The notes beneath the pieces are model-generated. The model saw only the letters and a list, made by a program, of their open reading frames with translations. It was not told where the DNA came from and did no database searches. From Mesostigma viride (Eukaryota > Streptophyta > Mesostigmatophyceae > Mesostigmatales > Mesostigmataceae), in the NCBI GenBank assembly GCA_009746045.1, contig RPFO01000027.1, positions 5,048,573 to 5,112,572 on the forward strand: a DNA stretch of 64,000 nucleotides, in the 5' to 3' direction. A program made the translations under genes and the position numbers. Below, in pieces: positions 1 through 11,906 of this stretch (within the stretch, counting starts at the first letter, position 1; each line of letters begins with the position of its first letter).

Positions 1-177
1 AGGGGCCTCACAGCTGCTCTTATAACTACAACATTACAACTCGACAGTCTTTGTAATTCCTCATGTATCTCATTGGAATTGAAAGGTCTTTTGGTTGCTT
101 TGATGATAAAGCATTGTCTCAAGAATCGGCTGATTGGGCCGGATTGCCTGTCATGAAGGTGGCGGTGCCGTAAAGGT
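1..177 (+). repeat. 3' end of a ~1-kb retroposon family (third copy)
   Basis: This stretch is nearly identical to the last part of the two longer copies ending at 17,251 and 18,669, from the segment reading cctcacagctgctc through ggtggcggtgcc. Its upstream part lies outside the window. It ends against the LINE endonuclease sequence that starts near 177 and lies in the opposite orientation, so it probably inserted into or replaced the 3' part of that LINE. No coding potential is recognised. Confidence 0.75.
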
Positions 178-1062
178 GCCGTAAGTCTCAAGCAACTGAA
201 GTGTGCGCAAATCAGGTGGTGCCACGTGCTTACAAAAGGGCGAGGGGAATCGCAGGCGGATGCGGGCGGTGACGATGCGATGATCGGAGCGCACCAGGGG
301 GATCACATGCGAGCGAGCAGCTAGTACAGATCCTTGATGACGCTTGCGCATTACAACATAGTCAATGCAGCGTTCAGTGCCAGTTGGCGAGGTGTGTGTG
401 ACCAAAGCATCTGGACTATGTGGAAAGCGGGTGTTGGCAGTGACCACATCGCATGTCGTAAGCAAATCAGCAAAAAGTTCAGTGTTGGCATTGGAGACCG
501 TACCGTTGGGGGCGTGCTGACATCCGCCAGTATATACCCGGTGGTGGCGTGGCGTTGGCGTCCTGGCAGCAGCAGAGCGAGGTACAGTAGTTGCGACCAG
601 GGATGCCGTTCGCCAGGTTCTCCAGCGCTGCAAAGAAGTCCTTGCGATCTTGTTCAGGGTGGCCGGAGTGGGGTGCGTAACCGACGCCCACCGTCAGGGG
701 TCGAGTGGCACTCCATCGAATGAAAAGTGGCCACAAGGAGCCGAGCGTTGACCAGCTGGGGTTCGCCCATGTGGCGTACGGCGAGCGGGGAGCAGAGGAG
801 ACCGACGCCCCCGTTCCCGGTGCCGTCGCCGCCTCCGTAGGAGAACCGCCAGCCCTAGCTCGATGTCGTCAGCAGCAAGGGCAGTTGATCCGCGGGCCGA
901 TGCAGTGCGCCTGTGTTCTTGGATTCCCAGGATGGCGATATTATTGTCGATGCAGAAACCAATAAGATATTTGGAGACTCGATGGCACTGACAGTCGTCA
1001 CTGCGCAGGCAGTGACAGCGGTCAGCGTCGAAGGTGCGGGCGTTGAAGGTGGCGATGACCAA
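177..1062 (-). pseudogene. L1-like LINE ORF2, APE endonuclease part, broken
   Basis: Read on the minus strand, this begins MVIATFNART and soon gives GIQEHR, the pattern of the first catalytic segments of apurinic-type (APE) endonucleases. After two frame changes (near 730 and 560) it continues with GVGYAPHSGHP and ends with IDYVVMRKR and VRSDHR, matching the C-terminal SDH motif of the fold. This nuclease nicks target DNA for target-primed reverse transcription. The reverse transcriptase that should follow is missing, because the element stops near 177 at a different repeat. The frame changes make it a pseudogene. It lies downstream of an ORF1 on the same strand, the normal LINE order. Confidence 0.8.
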
Positions 1063-1459
1063 GGGCGCGCGTTGACCGAAAAGGGGGGTGCAGGCGGGGG
1101 TGGGGGCGGAGATGGAGCAGGGTGGTGATGGGGGTGGGGGTGGAGGTGGGGGGGTAGGGGGGACTTATGCTTTCAATCACCGTTTCGATTCTTCCTGCCA
1201 ACGCGTCGAGGCGACGCCGACGGTTGGCTCAGGTGGCCAGGTAGAATGAGTCTGCGTCTGCACGCATAAGAAATGCGTGCAGTCTGAGGAGGTTTCGGAG
1301 GCGGCCGCGCGATCGAGGCGGGGCGAACCTGGCTCACTGCCAACCCGTTGCTCTCTCTCCGACAGCCCGAGGGCTGCGAAGGCAAAGGGGCGGGAAGGGG
1401 AGTTGGGCAGATCCCACTGCTAGAGCCGTGAAGCCGCAGCCGGGCCGCGACGAGCGTCG
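1063..1459 (-). other. Linker between LINE ORF1 and ORF2
   Basis: About 400 bases separate the ORF1 stop from the first methionine of the endonuclease. The plus strand here is G-rich around 1,085-1,160, with runs such as tgggggtggaggtggggggg. No domain is recognised. It probably belongs to the start of ORF2 or the inter-ORF spacer of the same LINE. Confidence 0.5.
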
Positions 1460-2877
1460 TCAGTGTTGAGTGAGAAGGGTTCGCAGCGCGGGCTCCGGCT
1501 CAGGTGCAAAGCGAACGAATTTATTAGGGGGACGGCCAAGCCTGGCAGCCATACCTGAGCTGAAGTTGCCCCGGCGGATCCCCACACGTGCTGGGGAGCA
1601 GGTGACCGTCGATGCCGGTGGCGATGGCGGTGACGGCGGGGGCCGAGCAGGGGGCTGGGGCGCTGGCACGGCGGTATCCATGGGGGTCGCCGTCATTGGA
1701 GGAAGGTCCTGGCCGCCGGTTAATGCGGACGATGAAGACGCCATTAAAGAGGCGGGCATAGATGCATGCTGCACCGCAGTTGCGGGTTGGCCCGCTTGGC
1801 TGCGGCCCCGAGCCTCGTGGACCTCCGGCCGGTTCAGGGCGGCAGCCCGGGCCTCAAGCTGCTCCGGGGTGTAGTAATCGTCGATGCTCAGTTGGGTATC
1901 GTGGAGGTTCCGGCGGGCCTTCTGCACCTGCCGTTTGTCCTCCTTGCGGTGGAATTCCACCAAGACAGGGGCGGTGGGGCGGCCGAGCCGTCGTGCCGTT
2001 TTGATGACGACGCTTTGGGCCACGCCGAGCTTCCCCAGGAAGGGGTCGCCCCGGAGGTAGGTGCCCAGGCGTGCATCGTTGACGTTCGAGGGGACGCCAC
2101 GTACCACAATACTGCATGAGCGAATGGGTTCGTGCATAGCATCCCGTGTGCTGGCCTTGACGGCTGTTTTGATTTCGTTGATGAGCTCCGTAGGGTTCTG
2201 AAGCGTGGCGGCATAGGTGGTCTTGGCAGGAGTTATGGAGGCGGCAAGTTGTTGCTGGAGCTGGTGGAGGAGCTGCTGCTGCTGCTGCTGCAGTCCTGCT
2301 GCAATGTGGGTGATGGCGGAGTGGATGGAGGTGTCGGCGTGTGAGGAATGGGCGTGGTGGGTGGCGAGGTGGTTGTGGACAGGGTTGAGGGCAGCGTTGA
2401 GGAGGGAGGGGAGGTGATCGAAGCAGGTATTGACGACTTGCTTGGCCGTGATGCCGATGGCGGCAGCAACAGTGGGGTCGGTTCCCAGGTCCAGAGAGGC
2501 CATGACAAAGCGCTCAAGGGCGCTGTCGGAAAGACGGGAGCACGTCCACCAGACTGCGAGGCAGAGAGGTCGGTGTCGTGGGGGTTGTCGTGGAGAAAGT
2601 CCGACAGGTGGGTAACCTGTTGGTTGCAGTCCCGGATCTCGCACTTTTTCTCGGCAGCCAGGTGCAGGATGGTGAGGGCGGCAGCTCGGGACAGGCGCAT
2701 GATGGCGTTAAGGCCTGGCCATTTGCCAGGTAAAAATGCGGCAGCTTCCTCGGCAGAAAAGGCCTCCTCGCGGGTATCCATGGCAGGGTCGCTGTTCGGC
2801 GGAGCGGTGGAGTGGAGCGGCTGGATGCTGACAGTGGCGTCCGGCATAGCGTGCAAGGGTGTTTCCAATGACGCCAT
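1460..2877 (-). pseudogene. L1-like LINE ORF1 (RNA-binding protein), one frameshift
   Basis: The protein starts MASLETPLHAMP at 2,877 and changes frame near 2,545, after which one frame stays open to 1,460. The middle is helical and Gln-rich (a QQQQQQ run encoded by a CAG/CTG tract near 2,275), as expected for an ORF1 coiled coil. It is followed by SIVVRGVPSNV and a segment with LSIDDYYTPEQLEAR, which resembles the RRM plus C-terminal domain of L1 ORF1p (transposase_22 type). The C-terminus is Pro/Ser-rich. ORF1p binds LINE RNA in the cytoplasmic particle. The start is the first methionine after the conserved 5' UTR. A second member of the same general type lies at 18,730-22,121. Confidence 0.8.
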
Positions 2878-2949
2878 GGCTTCATCAGCGAGTTAGTGCA
2901 GGGCCGCGGACGCTTGTGATTGCTCGGATGAGTCGTATTCCGCCATATC

Positions 2950-3292
2950 GAGCTGAAAAACAGCGATATTTGCCGGGCAGGGCGGTGCCGGTATCTTCGG
3001 AAATATTGAGCGATAGATGTAGAAAATTATATCAGCGTGTTTGTCTTCAAAAGACAAGTCTAATGCAACCAACCCGATGAAATTTCATGGCCGGAGTCAA
3101 AAGTTATGAGCATTCTCGTATATTGCATTCCGTAAAAACAGCGATATTTGCTGGGCATGGCGGTGCCGGTATCTTCGGAAATATTGAGCGATAGCTGTAG
3201 AAAATTATATCAGCGTGTTCGTCTTCAAAAGACGAGTCTAATGCAACCAACCCGATGAAATTTCATGGCCGGAGCCAAAAGTTATGAGCATT
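2950..3292 (-). promoter_or_regulatory. LINE 5' UTR: two tandem ~178-base monomers
   Basis: Two direct repeats of the same block, starting with cagcgatattt at 2,961 and 3,139, lie immediately upstream of ORF1 on the minus strand. Each contains aaaattatatcagcg followed by the hairpin cgtcttcaaaagacg (a slightly altered stem in the first copy). Each ends with aaaagttatgagcatt. A related block precedes the second ORF1 at 22,122-22,262. Tandem 5' monomers carrying the internal promoter are known from some L1 families. The promoter role here is inferred. Confidence 0.7.
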
Positions 3293-3299
3293 CAATTAA

Positions 3300-3735
3300 C
3301 ATTAATTAATTAATAGACACATGACTGCGTCACGTGAGCATCCTCAGTGGGAGGGGAACATGGGATGGAATGGATGGTGTAAGCTATCTAGGTCCTAGTT
3401 ACAGGGTTGCAGGCACCACGGCCCGAATCGCTATGAATGCCATACGCGGTCACACGCGGATCGAGCCCCCGCAGACTTGGGGGTGGTCTCCTTCATCACT
3501 ACTTGCCAACTATCAAGGTGACAACCAGCGCAGGCCAGAAATCGGGAGAATCCGGACCATGGTAGCTCGAGCCTGCATGCCGTTATCTTGTCCGCGTGTT
3601 CGAGTGATCGAGTCATTCAGGATGATGTGTATGTATGGTGATGGAAATGTGTAGCCTTGTGCATTGAAGTTATGGCTGGCTGACGTGTAGCAACGACGTG
3701 TAGTAACTATCCTTGCGTACCATCTGCATCCATTA
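3300..3735 (-). repeat. LINE/SINE 3' end with TTAA tail, copy 1
   Basis: On the minus strand this ends in a hairpin (cacgtgac-gca-gtcacgtg, with one mismatch in this copy) followed by an ATTA/TTAA simple repeat at 3,300-3,315. The body up to about 3,530 matches copies at 3,733-4,000 and 6,715-6,995, including the shared segment tggtgtaagctatctaggtc. The rest, to the next TTAA tract at 3,731, is less conserved. A 5'-truncated retroposon fits best. Confidence 0.7.
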
Positions 3736-4190
3736 ATTAATTAATTAATTAATAGACACGTGACTGCGTCACGTGAGCATAAGTCCTCAGTGGGACAGAG
3801 GGGAACATGGGATGGAATGGATGGTGTAAGCTATCTAGGTCCTAGTTGCAGGGTTGTGGGCACCTCGGCCCGAATCGCTATGAATGCCATACGCGGTCAC
3901 ACGCGGAGCCCCCACAGACTTGGGGGTGGTCTCCTTCATCACTACTTGCCATCTATTATCCTTGCGTACCATCTGCCTCCATATTACAGACAAACCAGCT
4001 AGGAGGCTGCCCGGGTGTGAGCGCGCGCGGCCTGGCTGGGGCACGCCAGGTGAGGACATATCGCCCAGGCTGGGCGGGCTTGGTGCCCGCTATAGTAGTC
4101 TATCAGATGTGTCTACCGGCTTATCTGTGCGGGCCAGGTGCCCGGCTAGGCCCAGGCGCCTGTGCCTAATAATGTGGGAAACATAGGGCA
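3733..4190 (-). repeat. LINE/SINE 3' end with TTAA tail, copy 2, next to an RT remnant
   Basis: This holds the same hairpin and (ATTA)n tail as the previous copy, here with the perfect stem cacgtgactgcgtcacgtg just after the tail at 3,733-3,755. On the minus strand it lies directly downstream of a decayed reverse transcriptase (4,190-5,215), so the two probably form one LINE, with RT then 3' UTR then TTAA tail. The region 3,960-4,190 contains a GC-rich part shared in its first bases with the plus-strand copy near 6,715. Confidence 0.7.
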
Positions 4191-5215
4191 AATCAGTGTA
4201 CAAATCCTCATTACTAATGTGCAAACCAAAGGGGATGTTAAGGGCCTTGCGCAGCATCTGGGTGACGTTGCCGTCGCGTCGTTGCTCCCGCTCCTGCGTC
4301 AGCCGGTCCAGGTCTCGGCACCGTAGGTCAGGATCGTCAGAACGACGACCTTGAAGAGGTCACGCTTGACGATCCGGGGTAGGGCGGGGTTGCTCCACCA
4401 GCGGCGGTGGTCATGGAGTTTCGCCCACGCCATGCCGATCCGTGTCGCCAGGTCGTCCGGCTCGCAGCTAGTCGGGAAGCCAACTGCATGCCGAGCAGCT
4501 TGCTAATTGAAGCGGCCTGAAGTAGGGTACTGTAGTTGACCTCGGCATCGTCTAAGAGGCGGAGTGTAGGTGGGGGCCCTGCCATGCCGAGGGCCAGGGC
4601 CTCCGTTTTGGGGCTGATTTCTAGACCAACCGCCGAGCCTCGAGCGCCAGGCAGTCCAGCCAAAGTTGGGCAGACTCCGGCTTCTCGATGAGCGTGATCG
4701 GTCGGCATAAATGAGGTCAGCTAGTAAATTCTGCTTGTTAGTCGGCCCCCCTTCCCCAAGCTCGTTCGTGATTGCTAGGCCAGGCCGGGGCACGGCCTGC
4801 AATGCTAGCAAAGCGAGCACGTGCCTGCCGCTGCCTGGCGCATAACATAATCCACTACAATAATAAACAGGCCTAGGGCGACAGCTAGGACGCAACCCTG
4901 CCAGACGCCGGTCTGCAGTGGACACATGGCGGGGTAAAGCCGTGTTGAGTGCGCACCGAAGTGGTCGATCCCTCATACAGCGTGTGGATGAAGGTAATCA
5001 GGGGAGTGGGGACGCGAGCGCGAGCAAGTACAGCCCATATAGAGCGTCCCAGAGCACAGAATCAAAAGCCTTGATGAAGTCGACGAAGATCCCTCATGCG
5101 GCCGACGAATGGCAGCAATAAACGCTGGTGGTACACTATCCAGAGCTAGGATGGCCCAAAGAGCCTCCCAGAGGACCGTGTCAAAGGCCTTGATATAGTC
5201 AACAAAAATGAATTA
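4190..5215 (-). pseudogene. LINE reverse transcriptase remnant
   Basis: Minus-strand translation gives FIFVDYIKAFDTVLWEALW at about 5,212-5,150, the RT palm motif with its first aspartate. A second version, IFVDFIKAFDSVLWDALY, follows at about 5,092-5,040, so this motif is present twice. Near 4,715 IYAD is the start of the YADD box, shifted by one extra base. GLEISPKTEAL near 4,620 is the usual downstream motif. Several frameshifts and stops make it a pseudogene. It is non-LTR type by its motifs, and the TTAA-type tail downstream would suit an RTE-like or related clade, which is not proven. Confidence 0.75.
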
Positions 5216-6580
5216 AGACGGTATACATAGTGGGTGAGGCCATTGATTCTCGCGATTTCTGGCCTGTGCTGGTTGTCTCCTTGCCGGTGAGGCCATGGCG
5301 CCCGCAACCCTGCCACTAGAAAATAGCTAGACCTTCCCAGTTCCCACATCCACCTCCATCTCCACATCATTGAGGATAAATAAAGGGAGACAACTGACGT
5401 GCTCACGCGTGATGTAGTCCGCGAGAGAGCAACAACTTACTTCAGTAAGATAAGATTACACATAGATTCAAGGTACTCATCTCGTACCGTCCAGGGCCCA
5501 ACACAAAGAGCCTTTGCAAGGGTACTCCGTACATTATTACTCCATACATTAATTAATTGATTTGCACGTGGAAATGGAATGGGATGGATCTAGCCAGCTA
5601 GCTTCTAGTTACATGGTTCCGGGCAGCGCGGCCCAAATCGCTATGGTTGCTGAATTCGGCCACACTCTGTACATAGATCCCAAAAAGTCAAGTCAGGCCA
5701 GAAATCATTACACTTCGGCCGCACACTGAATTCAGCCACTTACTCTGAACTCTGAACTCCGAGCTCCCTTCCAGTTGGATGTAACAGTTTGTACGCTGGA
5801 CATCATAATATACTGTCACAGGGTGTGCACAGGTGGGGTGGGGGCAACAGAAACTACGTAATGATCACCAGATTCCAAATTTCTTATCACGGGCACGCAA
5901 CTCTCATGGCCGAAATGTAAGGAAAACACACGAGGTCATGCGCTAGTGCTTGTGCAGGTATATTGCTTAAACTTTAAAGTAACCATGCAAGGATCATCAT
6001 GCTCAGCGACGCAGTAACAATGTTTAATTAGTTTCATTAATTTGACACCTATGGCCACTTCAATGGTTGGTGAGGGCTGCAGAGCATTCAATGATTACAC
6101 CTGTTTTTAAAATGGTAAAAAACTTCCCTCATGGCCAGTGCGGATGAAGCACACATTCTTGGGTGAGGGTGAGTGTACAAGAGTCCAAGCACAACAAACC
6201 CCAGAGCAATCAATTAGCAACCCCCAGTGTGAGTTCACCACCCTAAAGGCACCAACCTTTTAACAGCAAGTACAGAATAGCAATCGCCCCCGGATGGCTA
6301 GTTATATCATGCAAGCCCAGCTACCAGGCCGCTAAGCCGACCCCATGGGCTTCGGGCATGGCTGCCAAACTGAAAAACATAGAGCTCCCAAACAGGCGGG
6401 GGGTTCGTTGACACGCACAACCTCAGTCCAGGTCAATACTACATGTCAGTCGACTACGACGGGTCAACACTCTAACCAACTAGGCAAGAAAGCTCACCAT
6501 GGACTCACGATGGACTCATGCACCAATTCTAGGCGTGAGATGTGGCAGCACGATAGCATGCACATATCATACAAGGCACA
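5216..6580. other. No gene recognised; diverged repeat fragments
   Basis: A weak copy of the TTAA-tailed repeat lies at about 5,545-5,665 (attaattaattg, then ggaatgggatggatct and gcggcccaaatcgctatgg). The rest shows no open frame with recognisable protein sequence, no structured RNA that can be supported, and only short AT-rich runs. Confidence 0.5.
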
Positions 6581-6620
6581 AATTAATTAATAGACACGTG
6601 ACTGCGTCACGTGAGCATAC
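6581..6620 (-). repeat. Isolated tail plus hairpin of the TTAA-tailed repeat
   Basis: Only the extreme 3' end is present: ttaattaatagacacgtg followed by the other arm of the hairpin and gagcat. It is the shortest copy in the window, as expected for a severely 5'-truncated insertion. Confidence 0.65.
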
Positions 6621-6714
6621 AAGGCACATGATTGACATTCATCATGGTATATTTTCGTGATAGACTCGGCATGGACATGTGCTACACTAGACGTGACGGG
6701 CTAGCTCACACCCG

Positions 6715-6995
6715 GGCAGCTAGCCTCCTGGTTTGTCTGTAATATGGAGGCAGATGGTGCGCAAGGATAGATGGCAAGTAGTGATGAAGGAGACCACCCC
6801 CAACTGCCTGTGGGGGCTCCGCGTGTGACCAAGTATGGCATTCATAGCGATTCGGGCCGCGGTGCCCACACCCCTGTAACTAGGACCTAGATAGCTTACA
6901 CCATCCATTCCACCCCATGTTCCCCTCCCACTGAGGACTTATGCTCACGTGACGCAGTCACGTGCCTTTTAATTAATTAATTAATTAATTAATTA
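6715..6995 (+). repeat. LINE/SINE 3' end with TTAA tail, inverted copy
   Basis: This copy reads on the plus strand: body, then cacgtgacgcagtcacgtg (8-base stem, 3-base loop) at 6,945-6,963, then cctttt and about seven TTAA units to 6,995. It is inverted relative to the copies at 3,300 and 3,733. The pair therefore forms a ~270-base inverted repeat separated by about 2.7 kb. Confidence 0.8.
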
Positions 6996-8043
6996 ATGGT
7001 ATATTTTCTATGGTCAAATTTTTTCCTTGCTGCCATCCTTGCCTGTATTCTGATCAGGCACTCCGCAAAGGTGAAAACCATTTGCGTTCAGTGCCGGGCC
7101 GCGGAAAACGTGGAAAAACGCGATCTGCAAATGAATCCGACCGGAATCGAACTGGGGACCTCTCGCACCAACTTTCGCTGACTATAGGACGGACGTCTCC
7201 GGTTACCATGGCATCGCCAACTTACACCTACAGTCATCCGCAAAAGTTCTCCTGTCCGGGGAGTGATGCAAGCCTTTCGTCCTTTTTTTTCTTGCCTGTA
7301 CGTCCAAAAGGCTAGTCGCGAGATGCAGTAGCACGGTACCCTATTCCGACGCACAAAAAGCATGACACCAACAGCCACAAAGTATCCATTACACACAAAG
7401 CAGTATCCATTACACATCAACCACATTATAATATGCAGCCCATATGCATGCACCGCACCCTTTGTTACCAACCACGCAACGGCTCACAAAAAATACCAGC
7501 AAAGCTAGCAGCGTGCGCAAAACAAGATATCATCTGAAACAAAAGCGTGCGAGGCTTGCTTGCGCGAGAGCTGAAGAGATAGTAGTAAAATGCTACCAAG
7601 CTGATACGCAGAAAACCATACAGGGGAGGCACGCGTTATGGCAGTGTTCTGTCACCTTTGCCGCCAAGTTTTTCAGTATTTCCTTGCAAATTTGAAGGTA
7701 TGGAGAGGCAAGGTATGGTAAGGACAGATAACAAGAGATCGAAGCGCGCAGGGCCGCGGGCTTGTGTGTGAGGCCGGGGTGGAGAGGCATAATTAAGGCA
7801 GGATGGTCAGGAGGGGAGGGAAAAAATGGGGGTGGGGGGTGGGGGGAACATTCAGACAAGAAAACGTCCAATATCAGGTTAACGGACGTACGTCCACCTT
7901 TGATCTCGTGTCATAACAGTCATTTGTCGACCAGTGACACCCATGAAGTACATGCACGGCAAGGCAATGGCATGTTGAATTCATGAAGAGGGGGAATAAG
8001 CTTAGTCTGCTTCCATTATTGCGAAAAAAATCCCAGGCTTATA
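6996..8043. other. No gene recognised
   Basis: No coding region is supported. Near 7,130-7,170 the minus strand resembles a tRNA T-arm (agttcgattccgg) but no cloverleaf can be built around it. A purine-rich, G-rich stretch lies at about 7,815-7,850. Confidence 0.4.
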
Positions 8044-9104
8044 TATATTGGTAACGGCAGCGCCTGACCTCCTGGACCCCAGCAGCCCTTTGCCCTTCGT
8101 CACCGCCATCCAGGAGGCCTATGCTGAGATCCAGCAGGCCTGTTCTCCCGTCCGTGCCGCTCAGGCGGTACAGCGCCACCTCCCTCGCGGCACTCCCTCG
8201 GTCGCCTCCGTTCAATCTCCCGCCGCATTCCCTGCTCGCGTCATCGATAAACACCAGAAAACCTACGCGGGTATTCTGCACACGGCTGATTGGATTGCTC
8301 TTTTCGCGGACCTCAACGCCCAGGGACGTGCGTGGCTGTTCTCGCTTTCCTTGCGGAGTGTGGGCTCGGCGTACCTTCGTGCTCTTCCCATGGCCCCCCA
8401 TTCGCCTTGGCTCCCAGCCACTACTCGGTGGCGCTCCGGCACCAGCTATTTGCCCCGCAGCCTCTTGTTCCGGCCGGGCGGCCTTGTGGTAGCTGTGGGC
8501 AGCCGCTGGATCCCACGGGGACTCACTACCTTGCCTGCATGGGGGCCAACAGAATCAGAATTGGTATTTGTATTTGCACACTGTCCTCCTGACGGTGGTG
8601 CTCGCCATGATTCGGTCGGTTTTCCCCCACGCGAACATCCGGTCCGAGGATGCGGATGGCGCTGCCTTCTATTCCCCCAACCACCGGCCTGACATCGTGG
8701 TGCTGGACTTTGAGGGGGGTGGCCGGCATCTGCTTATTGACGTTTCGGTGGCGCGGCCCTTGGCTCTTAGCCACGTGGCTGGGGCCTCCCTCACGGCAGG
8801 TTACACGGCGGACCGGGCGGAGCGGGCCAAGCTCCTGGCCTACGGCGACGTCGGGCACCATCGTGTGGTGCCCTTTGTCCTGGAGGAGTTTGGGGCCATG
8901 GGGCCCCTGACCTCCGCCTTCTTCAAGGAGTGTTGCCGGCTCCGGGAGGACCGGCTGGACCTGGAGGGCCAGCGGGCCCCATGGTCGGCGCGGACCTGGA
9001 CGTCATATTGGCGTCAGCGCTTGTCGGTGGCGCTGACTCGGGCCATGGCTGACATCATGCTCCGCCGTACGCGGGCTGATTTTGCGGTGCAGCAGGGCTA
9101 TTAG
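8044..9104 (+). pseudogene. LINE ORF2 C-terminal part with CCHC and RPD-type domain
   Basis: Plus-strand frames give a region downstream of the RT (AFPARVIDKHQKTYAGILH), then after frame changes CG-PLDPTGTHYLAC, a CX-GxHxxxC zinc-binding pattern, near 8,495-8,545. From 8,568 a clean frame reads HRPDIVVLDFEGG and LLIDVSVARPLALSH and continues to a stop at 9,104. The RPD...D spacing resembles a PD-(D/E)XK nuclease-like fold often seen at the C-terminus of LINE ORF2 proteins in algae and protists. The 5' part is absent and at least two frameshifts occur, so it is a relic. The sequence after the stop would be its 3' UTR. Confidence 0.7.
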
Positions 9105-10740
9105 GTTCCTCCCGTTAGGCGTTTCCATTGGTCTTATCGTAGTATAGAGCTTTGACATCCTGGCTCTGTATCATAGGTTTATAGCTGGGCGTTTGCTTTG
9201 GTAATTGAGTGATTTCACTCTGCTGTAAGTAATTATATTTTTAATATATATTGGTATGGATCCCAGGGTCGTCAAAGGTTTGTCATGTTATTAATTTAGA
9301 ACCGTTATTAATTTAGATTAGGGCCGATGATCATACCTAGCTGGGAAAACCTTGGAAAAGCCTTTTCTAAGACCGGCGGGCCAGGACCCGCGATGATGCA
9401 AGAGGCTCATCACGGCATCAGAAAGACACAGAAGCTACGCTAGAAAACCGTTAGAAGACGCTCATCACTAATTAATCCTAGCTGCGTAAGGTTTCCGTGG
9501 CCACTCCATGGCGCGCGCGGGTTGTAATAAACTTGGCGGGCCTCGAGCCCTTGTTGAGGCCTAAACCGACATTTATAATGATATCCCAACCACTCTGCGC
9601 AACCACTTGTACTAAAAATTAAGGCCCCATGTGAGCCGAGATTCAGAAGGAAGCGAAGATTTTTCTAATATCCGGGTAAATGGGTATTTTTTATTAACTA
9701 ATAGGAATATCGTTAGGTTAAGAAATAAGAGGTACCACGTATCGACCAGCTGGTTACCCACTGAGGGTAGTGTGATAGGTGAAAGGTTTAGAAAGGAGCA
9801 TTATGTGACCAGGGGAGCCAAGTGACGCGCGTAAGGTCACGGCAAAGACGTGCTTTGGGGGGACGACGGCCCGGGCACCCCCATTGGCGGGGACCCCCCT
9901 GCCGGGCACGCGCGACCGCGGCCGCGCGCGCGCATCTACCCCGGGCATGACGGAGTCATGACGGAGTCGCCCCAAAGCGGGGTGCGGGTCAAGCCGGGCA
10001 GACCGAGGCAGACAGACATTCGGGCAGGCAGACCAAGTAGGGCATGGGCAGTCTATCTCATAAATTCAATGTTGCTAAGACGCATGACATGAATGACATG
10101 ATAATGTGGAATCCCAGCTACGGCTTTTAGACCATGCGGGTATATTCAATCTGCAGTCTACGACGAAGAAAATTTCATTTGTAGAGGATTAAGTTACGAG
10201 AAGGCTATGAGAACAGCATACAATTCAAGCGCGAATAAAAAACCCTCGCAAGTAAGAAGATGGTGTTGAGCGTACTTGCTAAAATTGTTTTTTATTTCGC
10301 GCACTTCTGTTGCTGTTCCATATCCGTAATTTTTCATTATCGACGACGCACGTATGTACGTGCTTATATTCAGACTACATGCATGCAAATGATCTCCAGA
10401 CCAGTGGATGCGAATTAGTGGCAGAAGATGACAAGAAAGTGTCGGCTTCGACACCCCAGATCTAGGACTTCCAGCTTCAAGGGTAATACTGTGTATCCAC
10501 AACAATGCGGTTATCAAATACGTGTATACGAACAGACTTATCGATATCAAGGCCAATGATGTCGGCCTTGATATCGAGAGCCTTTGCGCCTGGAATGTAT
10601 CTGCCTGCCTTCGACGACTTAGTGGCAACTTTTGGCTCAGTCATCAGCATTCTTAATTATGCCTCGGCACTGGCGGGTACAGTAAAATTCGTCATATATT
10701 CGTTTTTTGACGTTATAATAGTGCATTTACCCTGGCCAAT
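9105..10740. other. No gene recognised
   Basis: The first ~150 bases probably belong to the 3' UTR of the preceding LINE relic. The region 9,830-10,010 is GC-rich with ccgcggccgcgcgcgcgc. The rest is AT-richer with short unrelated open frames and no recognised domain. Confidence 0.45.
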
Positions 10741-10746
10741 GCATCT

Positions 10747-10934
10747 ACCCACCCACCCACCCACCCACCCACCCACCCACCCACCCACCCACCCACCCAC
10801 CCACCCACCCACCCACCCACCCACCCACCCACCCACCCACCCACCCACCCACCCACCCACCCACCCACCCACCCACCCACCCACCCACCTACCTACCTAC
10901 CTACCTACCTACCTACCTACCTACCTACCTACCT
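10747..10934. repeat. Tetranucleotide tracts (ACCC)n then (CTAC)n
   Basis: About 140 bases of pure ACCC units are followed by about 46 bases of CTAC units. The minus strand of the first tract is (GGGT)n, a very strong G-quadruplex pattern with one-base loops. The long open frames across this region are an effect of the repeat and are not called as genes. Confidence 0.97.
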
Positions 10935-10940
10935 ATCATA

Positions 10941-11906
<966 letters not shown>

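Noticed and set aside
7120-7180. tRNA-like T-arm on the minus strand (also near 23,015 and 55,200)
   Set aside because: The TTCGATTCC or TTCGGATC motif is present, but the T-stem has mismatches and no acceptor, D or anticodon arms can be fitted. They may be tRNA-derived fragments.
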